DNA from: PHET01 sp038202795
GTDB taxonomy: Bacteria > Actinomycetota > Coriobacteriia > Anaerosomatales > PHET01
Direction of reading: 5' to 3'
DNA length: 39,191 nt
Assembly: GCA_038202795.1 (NCBI GenBank)
Contig: JBBREQ010000011.1
Span: forward strand, 1-39,191
A program made the translations under genes and the position numbers. Of this stretch, positions 1 through 8,396 are shown in pieces. Position 1 is the stretch's first letter. Each line of letters starts with the position of its first letter. The notes beneath the pieces were generated by a model. The model was not told the origin of the DNA, did not search any database, and was given only the letters and a program-made list of their open reading frames with translations.

Positions 1-2
1 GG

Positions 3-137
3 AGTAGCTCACACGAGATCGAGGCGGCTGCTCGTGCGGCGGGCATGCGTTCGATGGCTGCATCAGGCCTCACCAAGGTCAAAGAGGGGACCGTGAGCCC
101 CGAGGAACTCGACCGGGTGCTTCGGTTCGCACAGTGA
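3..137 (+). CDS. C-terminal fragment of a PilB/GspE-family secretion ATPase
   Basis: The window opens inside a reading frame whose last 44 residues are visible and end in LDRVLRFAQ. The piece AARAAGMRSMAASGLTKV followed by a short linker and VSPEELDRVL resembles the conserved tail of type IV pilus and type II secretion ATPases (a GMRSM-like segment, a GLxKVxxG turn and an SPEELxRVL helix). The Walker motifs would lie upstream and cannot be seen, so the choice between PilB, GspE and PilT is open. The stop codon lies 8 nt before the likely cheW start, so the gene is probably cotranscribed with the chemosensory genes. That would fit a role in pilus assembly under chemosensory control, which is inference. 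Confidence 0.6.
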   Translation, partial: SSSHEIEAAARAAGMRSMAASGLTKVKEGTVSPEELDRVLRFAQ

Positions 138-145
138 GGAGTATC

Positions 146-634
146 GTGGCTGACGACAGCGTTGCGACCACCGACGGAGTACCGGAAAGTCCGAAGGATC
201 TCGCTGGGCGGGCGGTCACGTTCTTCCTGAACGGGCAGCGCTATGCTCTGCCCATCGAACGCGTCCAGGAGATTCAGCAGATCGTGGCGTTTTCCGAGGT
301 CCCGGGAGGATCGTCCGGTGTCGTCGGCATGATCAATCTCCGCGGTCAGGTGATCCCGGCTGTGGATATGCGTCGGCTGTTGGGCATCGCACCCCAGGAA
401 TACACGCTCGACACTCCCATGCTCATCTGTCGGATCGACGAGCAACTCGTGGCTCTGGTGGCCGATGAAGTCCAGGACGTTATCGAGCTGCCTGAAGGAT
501 GCATTCAAGACGCTCCGGCGATGCACGCGCTGTCCTCCAAGATGCTCGGTGTCGCGCGGATGGACGACGGGCTGATCTATCTGCTAGATCTGGACCGTCT
601 GCTCGGCTCCGTGATCACGTCGGGGGGTTGGTGA
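146..634 (+). CDS. cheW: CheW-type chemotaxis coupling protein (first copy)
   Basis: About 162 residues forming a single CheW domain, an SH3-like fold that links receptors to the CheA kinase in the cytoplasm. The family pattern is clear: FFLNGQRYALPIERVQEI near the start, then a GVVGMINLRGQVIPAVDMR core and a C-terminal YLLDLDRLL strand. I prefer the GTG at 146 because GAGGAG lies a few bases upstream; the longer GTG at 134 has no ribosome-binding site and overlaps the previous stop. The gene ends 1 nt before a second, different CheW gene. Two couplers in one operon are known from Frz- and Pil-type chemosensory systems. Confidence 0.9.
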   Translation: MADDSVATTDGVPESPKDLAGRAVTFFLNGQRYALPIERVQEIQQIVAFSEVPGGSSGVVGMINLRGQVIPAVDMRRLLGIAPQEYTLDTPMLICRIDEQLVALVADEVQDVIELPEGCIQDAPAMHALSSKMLGVARMDDGLIYLLDLDRLLGSVITSGGW

Positions 635-635
635 G

Positions 636-1199
636 ATGGCCGATATCGACGCCGGAGTTGCCCGGGACCAAAGCCTGGCCGAGAAGGCCGACGAGATCCT
701 GGCTCGCCGGGCAGACTCGCTGGCTCGCGAGTCAGCAGCCGACGAGGTCACCGATCTGGTCGCACTGCTGCTCTTCAGAATCTCCGAGGAATGGTATGCG
801 GTGCGGGTCAGCGAGGTCCGAGAGATCTTCCAGGAGTATCGGATGACGACGGTGCCGTGTGTGCCTGACTACATTCTGGGTGTCGTGAACGTACGTGGCG
901 AGATCCTCTCTGTAACTGACCCGGCGAAGCTCATGAAGCTGGGTTTCATCGATACCGAGCTTGACGTGCGTCCGCCGGCGATCGTGATCATCAAAGGCGA
1001 GGTCGCGACCGCGTTGGTCGTCGATGAGATCGGCGATATCGCAGAAGTGCCCAGCGATGCGATCGAACCGCCGGTGAGCATCATCGACCGGGCGCAGGCG
1101 GAGTTCATATCCGGCTCAGTACATGTGGGTGAGGCAATGGTCGGACTGATCAGTATCGAGCGGATGTTGGAGCCCGTCGTAACCGGCGGGCGCGGGTAG
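636..1199 (+). CDS. cheW: CheW-type chemotaxis coupling protein (second copy)
   Basis: A 187-residue protein with a CheW domain from about residue 40 (LLFRISEEWYAVRVSEVREI, then YILGVVNVRGEILSVTD and a VGLISIERML C-terminus). Unlike the first copy it carries an N-terminal charged extension of roughly 40 residues (ADEILARRADSLARESAADE), probably a helix. It starts 1 nt after the preceding stop, so the two are probably translationally coupled. The two copies are clearly diverged in sequence, which suggests different partners, for example one for the receptor and one for the kinase hybrid, rather than a recent duplication. That split is inference. Confidence 0.9.
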   Translation: MADIDAGVARDQSLAEKADEILARRADSLARESAADEVTDLVALLLFRISEEWYAVRVSEVREIFQEYRMTTVPCVPDYILGVVNVRGEILSVTDPAKLMKLGFIDTELDVRPPAIVIIKGEVATALVVDEIGDIAEVPSDAIEPPVSIIDRAQAEFISGSVHVGEAMVGLISIERMLEPVVTGGRG

Positions 1200-1224
1200 C
1201 TGACAAGAGAGCGGGAGTCTTCAG

Positions 1225-2451
1225 ATGGGATTCTTCAAGTCGTTCAAGACCAAGCTGCTGTATCGGCTGATCCTGGTCACCCTGCTCGTCCAGATCGTCT
1301 ATCAGGCGATCATCTACCTGAACTTCTGGATGGTGTTTCAAGACGAGCTACGCGCTGTCCCTGAACTGCTGATGGACATAGTGATCGTACTCGCGGTCGG
1401 CGCGGCCCTTCTGGTGACATGGGTGGTCATCTTGATCGTGTTGGGTAAGCGGTTCATGGGACCGCTTGATGAGGTCGTCGAGTCCGTCCGAGCTGCCTGT
1501 CAGGGCGAGATAGGGCGCAAGGCGGTCGTCCGAGGCGACGACGAGATCGGTGTTCTGGCCGCGTCGTACAACCAGATGCTCGACCTCATCGTGTATCTCA
1601 TTCGCCAGACCCAGGAATCATCCCGGAGGCTTCAGCAGTCGTCCAACGACATCCTCTCGGCGACCGAGCAGCAGGCCTCAGGATCGGCCGAGCAGGCGGC
1701 ATCGATCTCTCAGACGACGGCGACGATGGAGGAGCTGGCGAGCACGTATCGCCAGATCGCCGAGAACGCCGATCAAGTCGTGTCCATGGCCGAAGCGTCG
1801 CTCAACAACGCCGAGTCCGGACAGCAGGCGGTCATGAACACGCTGAGCGCGATGGAGAACATCAAGTCGCGCACGCAGTCGAGCGCGAACAAGATTCTCG
1901 CGCTCGGCGAGCGGAGCCAGCAGATCGGGCAGGTGCTCACCATCATCAACAGCATCGCCGATCAGACCAAGATCCTTGCATTGAACGCTGCAATCGAGGC
2001 TGCGCGAGCCGGGGAGGCCGGCAAGGGCTTCTCGGTGGTCGCCATCGAGATCCGCAAGCTCGCTGAGTCGGTCGTCGATTCGACGAGTGAGATCGGCGCG
2101 ATCATGTCTGAGATTCAGACGTCGGCCAACGATCTGGTCATGTCGACGGAGCAGGAGATCAAGCAGGTGCAAAGTGGCGTCGACCTCGCGAATGTGACCG
2201 GCGAGTCCCTCGACCAGATCCTTGAGATGGTCGAGCAGACCACGATCGCGGCCAAGGAGATATCGGCCGCGACGCAGCAGCAGAAGTCGGCCACTGACCA
2301 AGTGGTCAAGGCCATGCGCGAGGTCGCGGCTGTGGCCCAGCAGACGGCTGCGGGATCTCGGCAGGTCGCCGAGTCAGCCGACGCGCTGTCTGCCATGGCG
2401 CGCGAGTCGAGCCAGGTCGGCTCGGCGTTCACGATCATCGACGGTGCGTAG
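1225..2451 (+). CDS. Methyl-accepting chemotaxis protein without an extracellular sensor domain
   Basis: A 408-residue receptor. Two hydrophobic segments lie at about residues 12-35 and 48-73, separated by only about 12-15 residues, so there is essentially no periplasmic ligand domain. A HAMP region follows (about 73-125), then a long helical signalling region. The hairpin tip that contacts CheA and CheW is at about 239-275 (IINSIADQTKILALNAAIEA, then GEAGKGFSVVA). Gln/Glu-rich heptads on both sides are candidate methylation sites. It starts at ATG with GAGAGCGGGAG upstream, 25 nt after cheW. What it senses cannot be read from the sequence; a membrane, intracellular or protein partner is likely. 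Confidence 0.93.
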   Translation: MGFFKSFKTKLLYRLILVTLLVQIVYQAIIYLNFWMVFQDELRAVPELLMDIVIVLAVGAALLVTWVVILIVLGKRFMGPLDEVVESVRAACQGEIGRKAVVRGDDEIGVLAASYNQMLDLIVYLIRQTQESSRRLQQSSNDILSATEQQASGSAEQAASISQTTATMEELASTYRQIAENADQVVSMAEASLNNAESGQQAVMNTLSAMENIKSRTQSSANKILALGERSQQIGQVLTIINSIADQTKILALNAAIEAARAGEAGKGFSVVAIEIRKLAESVVDSTSEIGAIMSEIQTSANDLVMSTEQEIKQVQSGVDLANVTGESLDQILEMVEQTTIAAKEISAATQQQKSATDQVVKAMREVAAVAQQTAAGSRQVAESADALSAMARESSQVGSAFTIIDGA

Positions 2452-2485
2452 ACGCTAATCCGGCTCGCGGACAGGAAGGTGTGCG

Positions 2486-4864
2486 ATGGTCGAGTTCGAC
2501 CGCAGTGCATTCATCGGCAAGTTCCAAGAAGAGGCTCAGGATCTCCTGCAGCGGCTCAATGAGGGCGTCATCATGCTGGAGGCGGACCCGAACAACCGCG
2601 AACTGATCGATCAGATGATGCGTGACGCGCATACCATCAAAGGCAGCTCCCGCATGGTCGGGCTGATCGAGATATCGGATGTCGCACACCGGCTCGAGGA
2701 CATCATGGTCAAGATCCGTGAGGGCGAGATGGCGTACACGCCCAAGATGACGGATCACTTCTTCGAGGCCCTTGACGCCATCGTGTACCTGGCTGACAAC
2801 AAGGGTGTCAATGAGGGCGACTTCCTTGACCTCCAGGGGTTGCAGAATCGGCTCGCTCAGGTCGCCGAGGGCGGCACAGCGAGCGCTGCCCCTGCATCGG
2901 GCGCCGTCGAGGCGGCTGCGACAGCCGCCGAACCGGAGCCGGTGGCTGCCCCCAAGAAGAAGGCTGCAAAAAAGAAGGGCGCGACAGCTGCCGCAACATC
3001 CAAACCCGAGCTTACCGCGGAGCCGGCACCAGCGTCCGCCGAGGCGCCCGCTGCGCGTGCCGCGACCCCTGCGAAGCGGGCCGCCGAGGCAGCGTCCCCG
3101 AAGGCGGACTCCGAGCTCAAGAGCAAGGTCCAGGCGACGATACGGATCAAGACGACGCAGGTGGACAGCCTGCTCAACCTGATCAGCGAGGTAGTCATCT
3201 CACAGATCAAGGCAGAGCAGAGGGCCAACGAGACGCGCGCCATGCTCACCCAGACCAGTGACGTCTGGCAGAGTTGGCTACGGGTCAAGGCCGTCTTGGC
3301 CGCCGTGGGTGGCGAGGAAGGGCTCGACGCACTCGAGGAGGACATCAATCTGCTCGACACGGCCCTGGGTGATCACCGGCGCACCGTGTCGAAGTTCGTC
3401 AAGGACTACACCGAGGACACCAGCCGTACTTCGCTCGTCGTCAAGGACCTCCAGGAGCAGGGCATGCGGCTTCGCATGCTGCCCGCGAACACCATCTTCC
3501 AGTCGTTCCCGCGTGCTATTCGCGATCTTGCGAAGCAGTTCAAGAAGGACATCAACCTGATCATCGAGGGCGGGGAGACCGAGCTCGACAAGAAGGTCCT
3601 TGAGGAGATCAACGATCCGCTCGTCCACATCATGCGCAACGCGGTCGACCACGGGATCGAGGACCCCGAGACGCGCGTGAAACTGGGCAAGCCGCCCACC
3701 GGGACCATCTGGCTCGGAGCGCGCCAGGAAGGCGATCGCATCATCATCGAGATTCGCGATGATGGCGCGGGAATCGATCCGGAGAAAGTGCTCGCCTCCG
3801 CAGTGCGCAAGGGCTATATCACCCAGGCTGAGGCGTCGGCGATGTCTCCTCGGGAGGCGATGTATCTCATCTTCGAGGCGGGCTTCTCGACGGCGGCGAT
3901 CATCACTGAGATCTCCGGCCGCGGAGTCGGCATGGACGTTGTGCGCGAGTTCGTGGTCGAGAAGCTCAAGGGTTCGCTCGACGTCGAATCTGAGATTGGA
4001 AAGGGCACCCATTTCAAGCTCACCATTCCGCTCACGCTGGCAATCATACGTGCGCTCATGCTGCGTTCGGGCGGTCAGGTCTTCGCGCTGCCCACCGGAT
4101 CGATCGACGAGACGCTGCGCGCAGACCCCGGCGATATCCTGAAGGTAGAGGGTCGCGAGGTCATTCGTCGTCAGCGCAGAACGATTCCGCTTGTCAAACT
4201 CACTGACATACTCGGAGTGCCCGAGCACGGGTTCGATGGCTCCAAGGTCCCCATCGTCACGATCGGGTACTCGGGCCACCGTATGGGCTTCATGGTCGAT
4301 GCCCTCGTGGGCGAGCAGCAGATTGTCATAAAGCCGCTCGGCAATCACCTCAAGAAGATCGACAACGTTGCCGGTGTGACTATTCTGGGCGCCGGCGAGG
4401 TCGTGCCGATTCTCAACGTTCCCGATCTGATGAGCAACGCCAGGACGCGTTCGGGGCACCGTGCCGGGCCCGCCCAGCGCGCGGATCGCGAAGGCCCGCG
4501 CAAGGTGCTCATCTGCGAGGACTCTTTCACCACTCGTGAACTCGAGCGTTCCATCTTCGAGGCAGCCGGCTACAACGTTGAGACAGCGGTTGACGGTGCG
4601 ATGGGGCTCACGAAGCTTCGCGAGGGACTGAAGGTCGATGCCGTCGTGACCGACGTGCAGATGCCCAACATGACCGGCTTCGAGCTGACCAAAGCGATCA
4701 AGTCGGATCCCACTCTTGCCGGCATCCCCGTGATCATCGTCACGTCGCTCGAGCGCGACGAGGAGAAAGCCGAGGGCGTCGAGGCTGGCGCTGACGCTTA
4801 CATCACCAAGTCGGTGTTCAACCAAGACACGTTGCTGGAAACCGTTGAACAACTCATTCGATAG
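2486..4864 (+). CDS. cheA: CheA histidine kinase with C-terminal receiver domain (FrzE-like hybrid)
   Basis: A 792-residue hybrid kinase. The N-terminal Hpt domain has phospho-acceptor His49 in MRDAHTIKGSSRMVG. Residues about 130-210 are an Ala/Pro/Lys-rich linker where a CheY-binding P2 domain would usually lie. Then come a dimerisation domain with an extended helical insertion, an HATPase domain (N-box around residue 378, LVHIMRNAVDHG; then DDGAGID and GRGVGMDVV), a CheW-like domain and a receiver domain (about 673-792) with acidic residues ICED and phospho-acceptor Asp723 in VVTDVQMP. CheA autophosphorylates and passes phosphate to receivers; here one is built in. The architecture matches FrzE, ChpA and PilL hybrids rather than the E. 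coli type. Confidence 0.95.
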   Translation: MVEFDRSAFIGKFQEEAQDLLQRLNEGVIMLEADPNNRELIDQMMRDAHTIKGSSRMVGLIEISDVAHRLEDIMVKIREGEMAYTPKMTDHFFEALDAIVYLADNKGVNEGDFLDLQGLQNRLAQVAEGGTASAAPASGAVEAAATAAEPEPVAAPKKKAAKKKGATAAATSKPELTAEPAPASAEAPAARAATPAKRAAEAASPKADSELKSKVQATIRIKTTQVDSLLNLISEVVISQIKAEQRANETRAMLTQTSDVWQSWLRVKAVLAAVGGEEGLDALEEDINLLDTALGDHRRTVSKFVKDYTEDTSRTSLVVKDLQEQGMRLRMLPANTIFQSFPRAIRDLAKQFKKDINLIIEGGETELDKKVLEEINDPLVHIMRNAVDHGIEDPETRVKLGKPPTGTIWLGARQEGDRIIIEIRDDGAGIDPEKVLASAVRKGYITQAEASAMSPREAMYLIFEAGFSTAAIITEISGRGVGMDVVREFVVEKLKGSLDVESEIGKGTHFKLTIPLTLAIIRALMLRSGGQVFALPTGSIDETLRADPGDILKVEGREVIRRQRRTIPLVKLTDILGVPEHGFDGSKVPIVTIGYSGHRMGFMVDALVGEQQIVIKPLGNHLKKIDNVAGVTILGAGEVVPILNVPDLMSNARTRSGHRAGPAQRADREGPRKVLICEDSFTTRELERSIFEAAGYNVETAVDGAMGLTKLREGLKVDAVVTDVQMPNMTGFELTKAIKSDPTLAGIPVIIVTSLERDEEKAEGVEAGADAYITKSVFNQDTLLETVEQLIR

Positions 4865-4872
4865 GCGGAAGT

Positions 4873-5928
4873 GTGCCTGCTGATCAGAACCGCATTCGTG
4901 TCGTCATCGCCGATGACTCCCTGGTCGCGCGGGAGATGCTCGTCCAGATACTTGAGAGCGACCCTGCCATAGAGGTCGTGGGTCAAGCCAAAGACGGCGT
5001 AGAGGCCGTGGAGATGGTCGAGAGGCTTCGCCCCAATCTCATCACCATGGACATCCACATGCCCCGGCTCGATGGGCTGGGCGCAACCGAGAAGATCATG
5101 GCGTTCACACCAACGCCTATTCTGGTGGTCTCGTCATCAGTGCATGGCGAGGGCATGGGGCGCGCTTTTGATGCCATGGAACTCGGTGCCTTGGAAGTAA
5201 TCAAGAAGCCCGAGCCACGCGATTGGGCCGACCTCGATCGGATCGGCCGAGAGGTCATTCGCAAGGTCAAGCTGCTCTCGAGCGTGAGAGTGATCACCCA
5301 CATCCGAGGAAAACGCGCTCGGAGCCTCGAAGGCCTCCTGGAAGATGAGGCTTCAGCGGTCTCGCGCAGTCTCGTAGCGATCGGCTCATCGACGGGCGGC
5401 CCTTCGGCACTTCTGGAGGTCCTCGCCCGCCTACCAGCCGACTTCAAGGTGCCCATCGTGATAGCCCAGCATATAGCGGACGGATTCGTTCCCGGGCTGG
5501 TGAGCTGGCTCAATTCAGGATGCAAGATCAAGGTCGAGTCAGCAGTTGATGGGAGCAAGGTGCTGCCGGGAGTAGCCTACTTTGCTTCGACAGGCGCCAA
5601 CATGGTGATGGATGGTAGCGTCACCCGATTTCAGCCGCCATCCCACGGGCAGCTGTATGTTCCCAGTGCTGACACGCTGTTTGACTCCGTCGCGCGCAGT
5701 CACGGCAAGCGTGCAATCGGAGTACTCCTGACCGGCATGGGTGCGGACGGGGCCGAGGGCCTCAAGTTGTTGCGCAACAAAGGCGCAGCGACCATCGCGC
5801 AGGACGAAGCCACATGCACGGTGTTCGGCATGCCTAAAGCGGCCATCGACATCGGCGCGGCTGAGCGTGTGCTGCCGCTCGGGGTGATCGCCGACGCGAT
5901 CGAGAGGCTCGTCGCGAAAGAGGCGTGA
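4873..5928 (+). CDS. cheB: CheB protein-glutamate methylesterase/deamidase
   Basis: A 351-residue two-domain protein. The N-terminal receiver has the acidic pair in IADDS and phospho-acceptor Asp60 in LITMDIHMP. The C-terminal CheB esterase has the catalytic serine in GSSTGGPSAL (Ser173), His200 in IAQHI and Asp293 in GMGADGAEGL. CheB removes methyl groups from receptor glutamates and so resets the receptor; phosphorylation by CheA activates it. It begins at GTG 8 nt after cheA with GGCGGAAG upstream. It is the last gene of the operon. The opposing methyltransferase CheR is not in the window, although CheB implies one elsewhere. Confidence 0.95.
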   Translation: MPADQNRIRVVIADDSLVAREMLVQILESDPAIEVVGQAKDGVEAVEMVERLRPNLITMDIHMPRLDGLGATEKIMAFTPTPILVVSSSVHGEGMGRAFDAMELGALEVIKKPEPRDWADLDRIGREVIRKVKLLSSVRVITHIRGKRARSLEGLLEDEASAVSRSLVAIGSSTGGPSALLEVLARLPADFKVPIVIAQHIADGFVPGLVSWLNSGCKIKVESAVDGSKVLPGVAYFASTGANMVMDGSVTRFQPPSHGQLYVPSADTLFDSVARSHGKRAIGVLLTGMGADGAEGLKLLRNKGAATIAQDEATCTVFGMPKAAIDIGAAERVLPLGVIADAIERLVAKEA

Positions 5929-5968
5929 GCGGTCCTTCGTACCGTGCCGAAGGGCGAGGGTGTCGCGC

Positions 5969-5980
5969 TATACTTGCTGC
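5969..5980 (+). promoter_or_regulatory. Candidate -10 box of a leaderless murI transcript
   Basis: TATACT occupies 5969-5974 and is followed by exactly six bases before ATG at 5981. That is the usual distance from a sigma-70-type -10 box to the transcription start. There is no Shine-Dalgarno sequence before this ATG and no clear -35 box. The mRNA could therefore begin with the start codon itself. Confidence 0.5.
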
Positions 5981-6904
5981 ATGGAAACGGCTGCCATAGG
6001 TGTATTCGACTCCGGACTGGGAGGACTAACGGTCGCACGCGAGATAGCGCGCGCGCTGCCCGAAGAGCCACTCGTCTATCTGGGGGACACCGCGCGTTGT
6101 CCCTACGGCCCCAAAGACCTCTCTGAGGTCCGACGGTTCGTACTCGAGATCGGATCATGGCTCGAGTCGCACAACGTCAAGCTCATCGTCATCGCGTGCA
6201 ATACCGCGACGGCCGCCGGCCTTACGCTTGCGCAGCGCGTATTCTCAGTGCCTGTCATCGGTGTGGTCGAGCCCGGCGCCCGCGCCGCGGTGATGGCCAC
6301 GCGGAATCGGCGTGTGGGCGTCATCGGGACGGTCGGTACCATAGAGAGCGGGGCCTACAGCCAGGCCGTTCGCGCCCTCGACGCCGGCGTCACGGTATTC
6401 TCGGCAGCGACGCCCCGATTCGTGGACATCGTCGAGGAGGGACTGCGCAGGGATGTCGGGCTGGTCGAGGATCTGATGGCGGACTCCACCGACGTGTTCA
6501 TCCGCCCGTCGTTTCACGAGCTGGCACGTGACTATCTGGATCCGCTCAAGCGCAACGGCGTGGACACGCTTGTGTTGGGATGTACTCACTTTCCCCTGCT
6601 CTCTGCCTCAATCGGCCAGGTCATGGGCGCTAGGGTGAGCATCATCAGTTCGGCTCGGGAAACCGCCCGTGAGGTCGCCGAGGCTCTCGAACGCCGCGGT
6701 CAGCTTGCTCCCGTGGGTGCCGGCGCGAACCGGCGGTTCGCGACCACGGGGGACGCGGCCGAGTTCGAGCGGTTGGGCACCCGAGTCTTCGGAGCGCCGC
6801 TCGGGGCGGTAGAGCATGTCGAACTCGAGCATTTGGTTACGCTGGGACAGGCCGAGGCGCTCAAACTCGCGAGTGAGACGACAGAGGAGACGGCATGCGT
6901 GTGA
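5981..6904 (+). CDS. murI: Glutamate racemase
   Basis: Converts L-glutamate to D-glutamate for peptidoglycan stem peptides in the cytoplasm. Family marks are IGVFDSGLGGLTV at the N-terminus, the first catalytic cysteine in IACNTATAAG (Cys73) and the second in LVLGCTHFPLL (about Cys201). I chose ATG 5981 because the protein then starts METAAIGVFDSGLGG, as family members do, and a -10 box sits 6 nt upstream. A GTG at 5960 would add seven residues (MSRYTCC) of no family resemblance. At 307 residues it is somewhat longer than the usual 260-290. The last 10 nt overlap the next gene. Confidence 0.95.
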   Translation: METAAIGVFDSGLGGLTVAREIARALPEEPLVYLGDTARCPYGPKDLSEVRRFVLEIGSWLESHNVKLIVIACNTATAAGLTLAQRVFSVPVIGVVEPGARAAVMATRNRRVGVIGTVGTIESGAYSQAVRALDAGVTVFSAATPRFVDIVEEGLRRDVGLVEDLMADSTDVFIRPSFHELARDYLDPLKRNGVDTLVLGCTHFPLLSASIGQVMGARVSIISSARETAREVAEALERRGQLAPVGAGANRRFATTGDAAEFERLGTRVFGAPLGAVEHVELEHLVTLGQAEALKLASETTEETACV

Positions 6905-7662
6905 CGGTGTTGGGTTCCGCTGCGAGCCATGCCGGGTCGGGGCAGGCTTGCTCGGGCCATCTGGTGGAAAGCAACGGCATGCGCGTGCTGTTCGACTGCG
7001 GCAACGGCGTTTTGGCCAATCTGTACCGGGTCGCCGACCCGTACTCACTGGACGCCATTTTTGTGACGCACAATCATCCGGACCACTACGTCGACTTGTA
7101 CTCGATGCAGGCGATGTTGCGTTACGCGCCTGCGGGTCCCGCCGAAAAGGTACCGCTGTTCATGCCGCCGGGTCTGTTCCAGCGCATGCAGCAGCTGCTC
7201 TCGGAGCGGGGGGCGGCCGAGTTTCGAGAAGCCTTCCAGCTGACCGAACTGCAAGATGGGCGGGCCGTCACGCTGGGTGACATGACGGTTACGCCCCACG
7301 CGGTCCACCATACCGAGCCGACGTTCGCGCTGGTCGCTCAGGCCGACGGAGTGCGTCTGTGCTACTCGGCCGATACCTCACCCGGGCCGTGGGTCGTCGA
7401 TGCCGCGCGTGGCGTGGACCTGCTGTTGGCAGAGGCCACCTTGCCGGAGCCCTTTGCTGGTGCCTCCCCGCACATGACCTCTGCCGAGGCGGGCTCACTT
7501 GCCCGTGAGGCAGGCGTGGGAAAGCTCGTGCTCGTACACGTGTGGCCGACCAACGACCGAGTCAGCATGGCGCGGGTTGCCTCGGATGCGTTTGGCGGGC
7601 CGGTCACGGTAGCCACCGAACTCGACTGTTTTGAAGTCACTCGAAAGGGGATACCTTCGTGA
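6895..7662 (+). CDS. Metallo-beta-lactamase-fold hydrolase, RNase Z-like
   Basis: A 255-residue MBL-fold enzyme. The metal-binding HxHxDH motif is at residues 59-64 (THNHPDHYVD), a further ligand is probably in CYSADTSPG, and a late histidine is in LVLVHVWP. The N-terminus MRVTVLGSAASHAGSG is typical of RNase Z/ElaC- and AtsA-like subfamilies. Between murI and rph this family is found in many Actinobacteria; the substrate is not established from sequence, with a cyclic nucleotide, phosphodiester or RNA-related ester possible. It overlaps murI by 10 nt and rph by 4 nt, so it is translationally coupled on both sides. Confidence 0.85.
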   Translation: MRVTVLGSAASHAGSGQACSGHLVESNGMRVLFDCGNGVLANLYRVADPYSLDAIFVTHNHPDHYVDLYSMQAMLRYAPAGPAEKVPLFMPPGLFQRMQQLLSERGAAEFREAFQLTELQDGRAVTLGDMTVTPHAVHHTEPTFALVAQADGVRLCYSADTSPGPWVVDAARGVDLLLAEATLPEPFAGASPHMTSAEAGSLAREAGVGKLVLVHVWPTNDRVSMARVASDAFGGPVTVATELDCFEVTRKGIPS

Positions 7663-8396
7663 GAGAACGTCTGGATGGACGGCGCAGCGACCAACTGCGA
7701 CCGATTCGGGTCACACGCAACTACCTCAAGCACGCGATGGGCAGCTGCATAATCGAACTAGGAGACACGCGCGTTCTGTGCGCGGCATCCGTCGATGAGG
7801 GCGTGTCTTCGTGGAGGCGAGGCTCGGGGCAGGGGTGGGTCACCGCGGAGTACTCGATGCTTCCCGCATCCACGCACACCCGCTCGCGGCGCGAGATGAG
7901 CGGACCCAAAGGCCGCACCCACGAGATTCAGCGGCTCATCGGTCGCTCGCTGAGAACGGTCGTGGACATGGGTGCGATGGGGGAGTCCACGCTCACGGTC
8001 GACTGCGATGTGATTCAGGCCGATGGGGGCACGCGGTGCGCAGCGATCACCGGTGCGTGGATCGCGGTGCACGACGCCCTGACTGCCTGGCGCGATGCGG
8101 GTAAGATCGCATCGGTTCCCCTGCTGGGGCATGTGGCGGCGACCAGTGTGGGACTCGTCGATGGCGGCCTTCTCCTCGACCTGGCCTACTCGGAAGACTC
8201 GGTAGCAGAGGTCGACATGAACGTGGTGATGGACGACCAAGGTCGCTATATCGAGGTGCAGGGGACCGGTGAGCAGACGCCGTTCGACCGTGCGCGCCTT
8301 GACGCACTGCTCGATCTGGCGACCACAGGAATCGACGAACTGCTCGCCGTACAGCGTGCCGTTGTCACCGATGGGCTTGAGACCTATGGATTCTGA
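7659..8396 (+). CDS. rph: Ribonuclease PH
   Basis: A 245-residue phosphorolytic 3'-to-5' exoribonuclease that trims tRNA precursors. Recognisable blocks are the N-terminal RRSDQLRPIRVTRNYLKHAMGS, GSCIIELGDTRVLCAA, GWVTAEYSMLPASTHTR and the active-site stretch QADGGTRCAAITGA; EVQGTGEQTPFDRARLD lies near the end. Length is normal for the family. It starts at GTG overlapping the MBL gene's stop by 4 nt, and its 3' end overlaps rdgB by 11 nt. Confidence 0.96.
   Translation: MRERLDGRRSDQLRPIRVTRNYLKHAMGSCIIELGDTRVLCAASVDEGVSSWRRGSGQGWVTAEYSMLPASTHTRSRREMSGPKGRTHEIQRLIGRSLRTVVDMGAMGESTLTVDCDVIQADGGTRCAAITGAWIAVHDALTAWRDAGKIASVPLLGHVAATSVGLVDGGLLLDLAYSEDSVAEVDMNVVMDDQGRYIEVQGTGEQTPFDRARLDALLDLATTGIDELLAVQRAVVTDGLETYGF

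Noticed and set aside
3278..4852. 524-codon minus-strand frame inside cheA
   Set aside because: It lies wholly within the well-supported CheA coding region. Its translation has no recognisable domain, and long antisense frames are expected in GC-rich codon usage.
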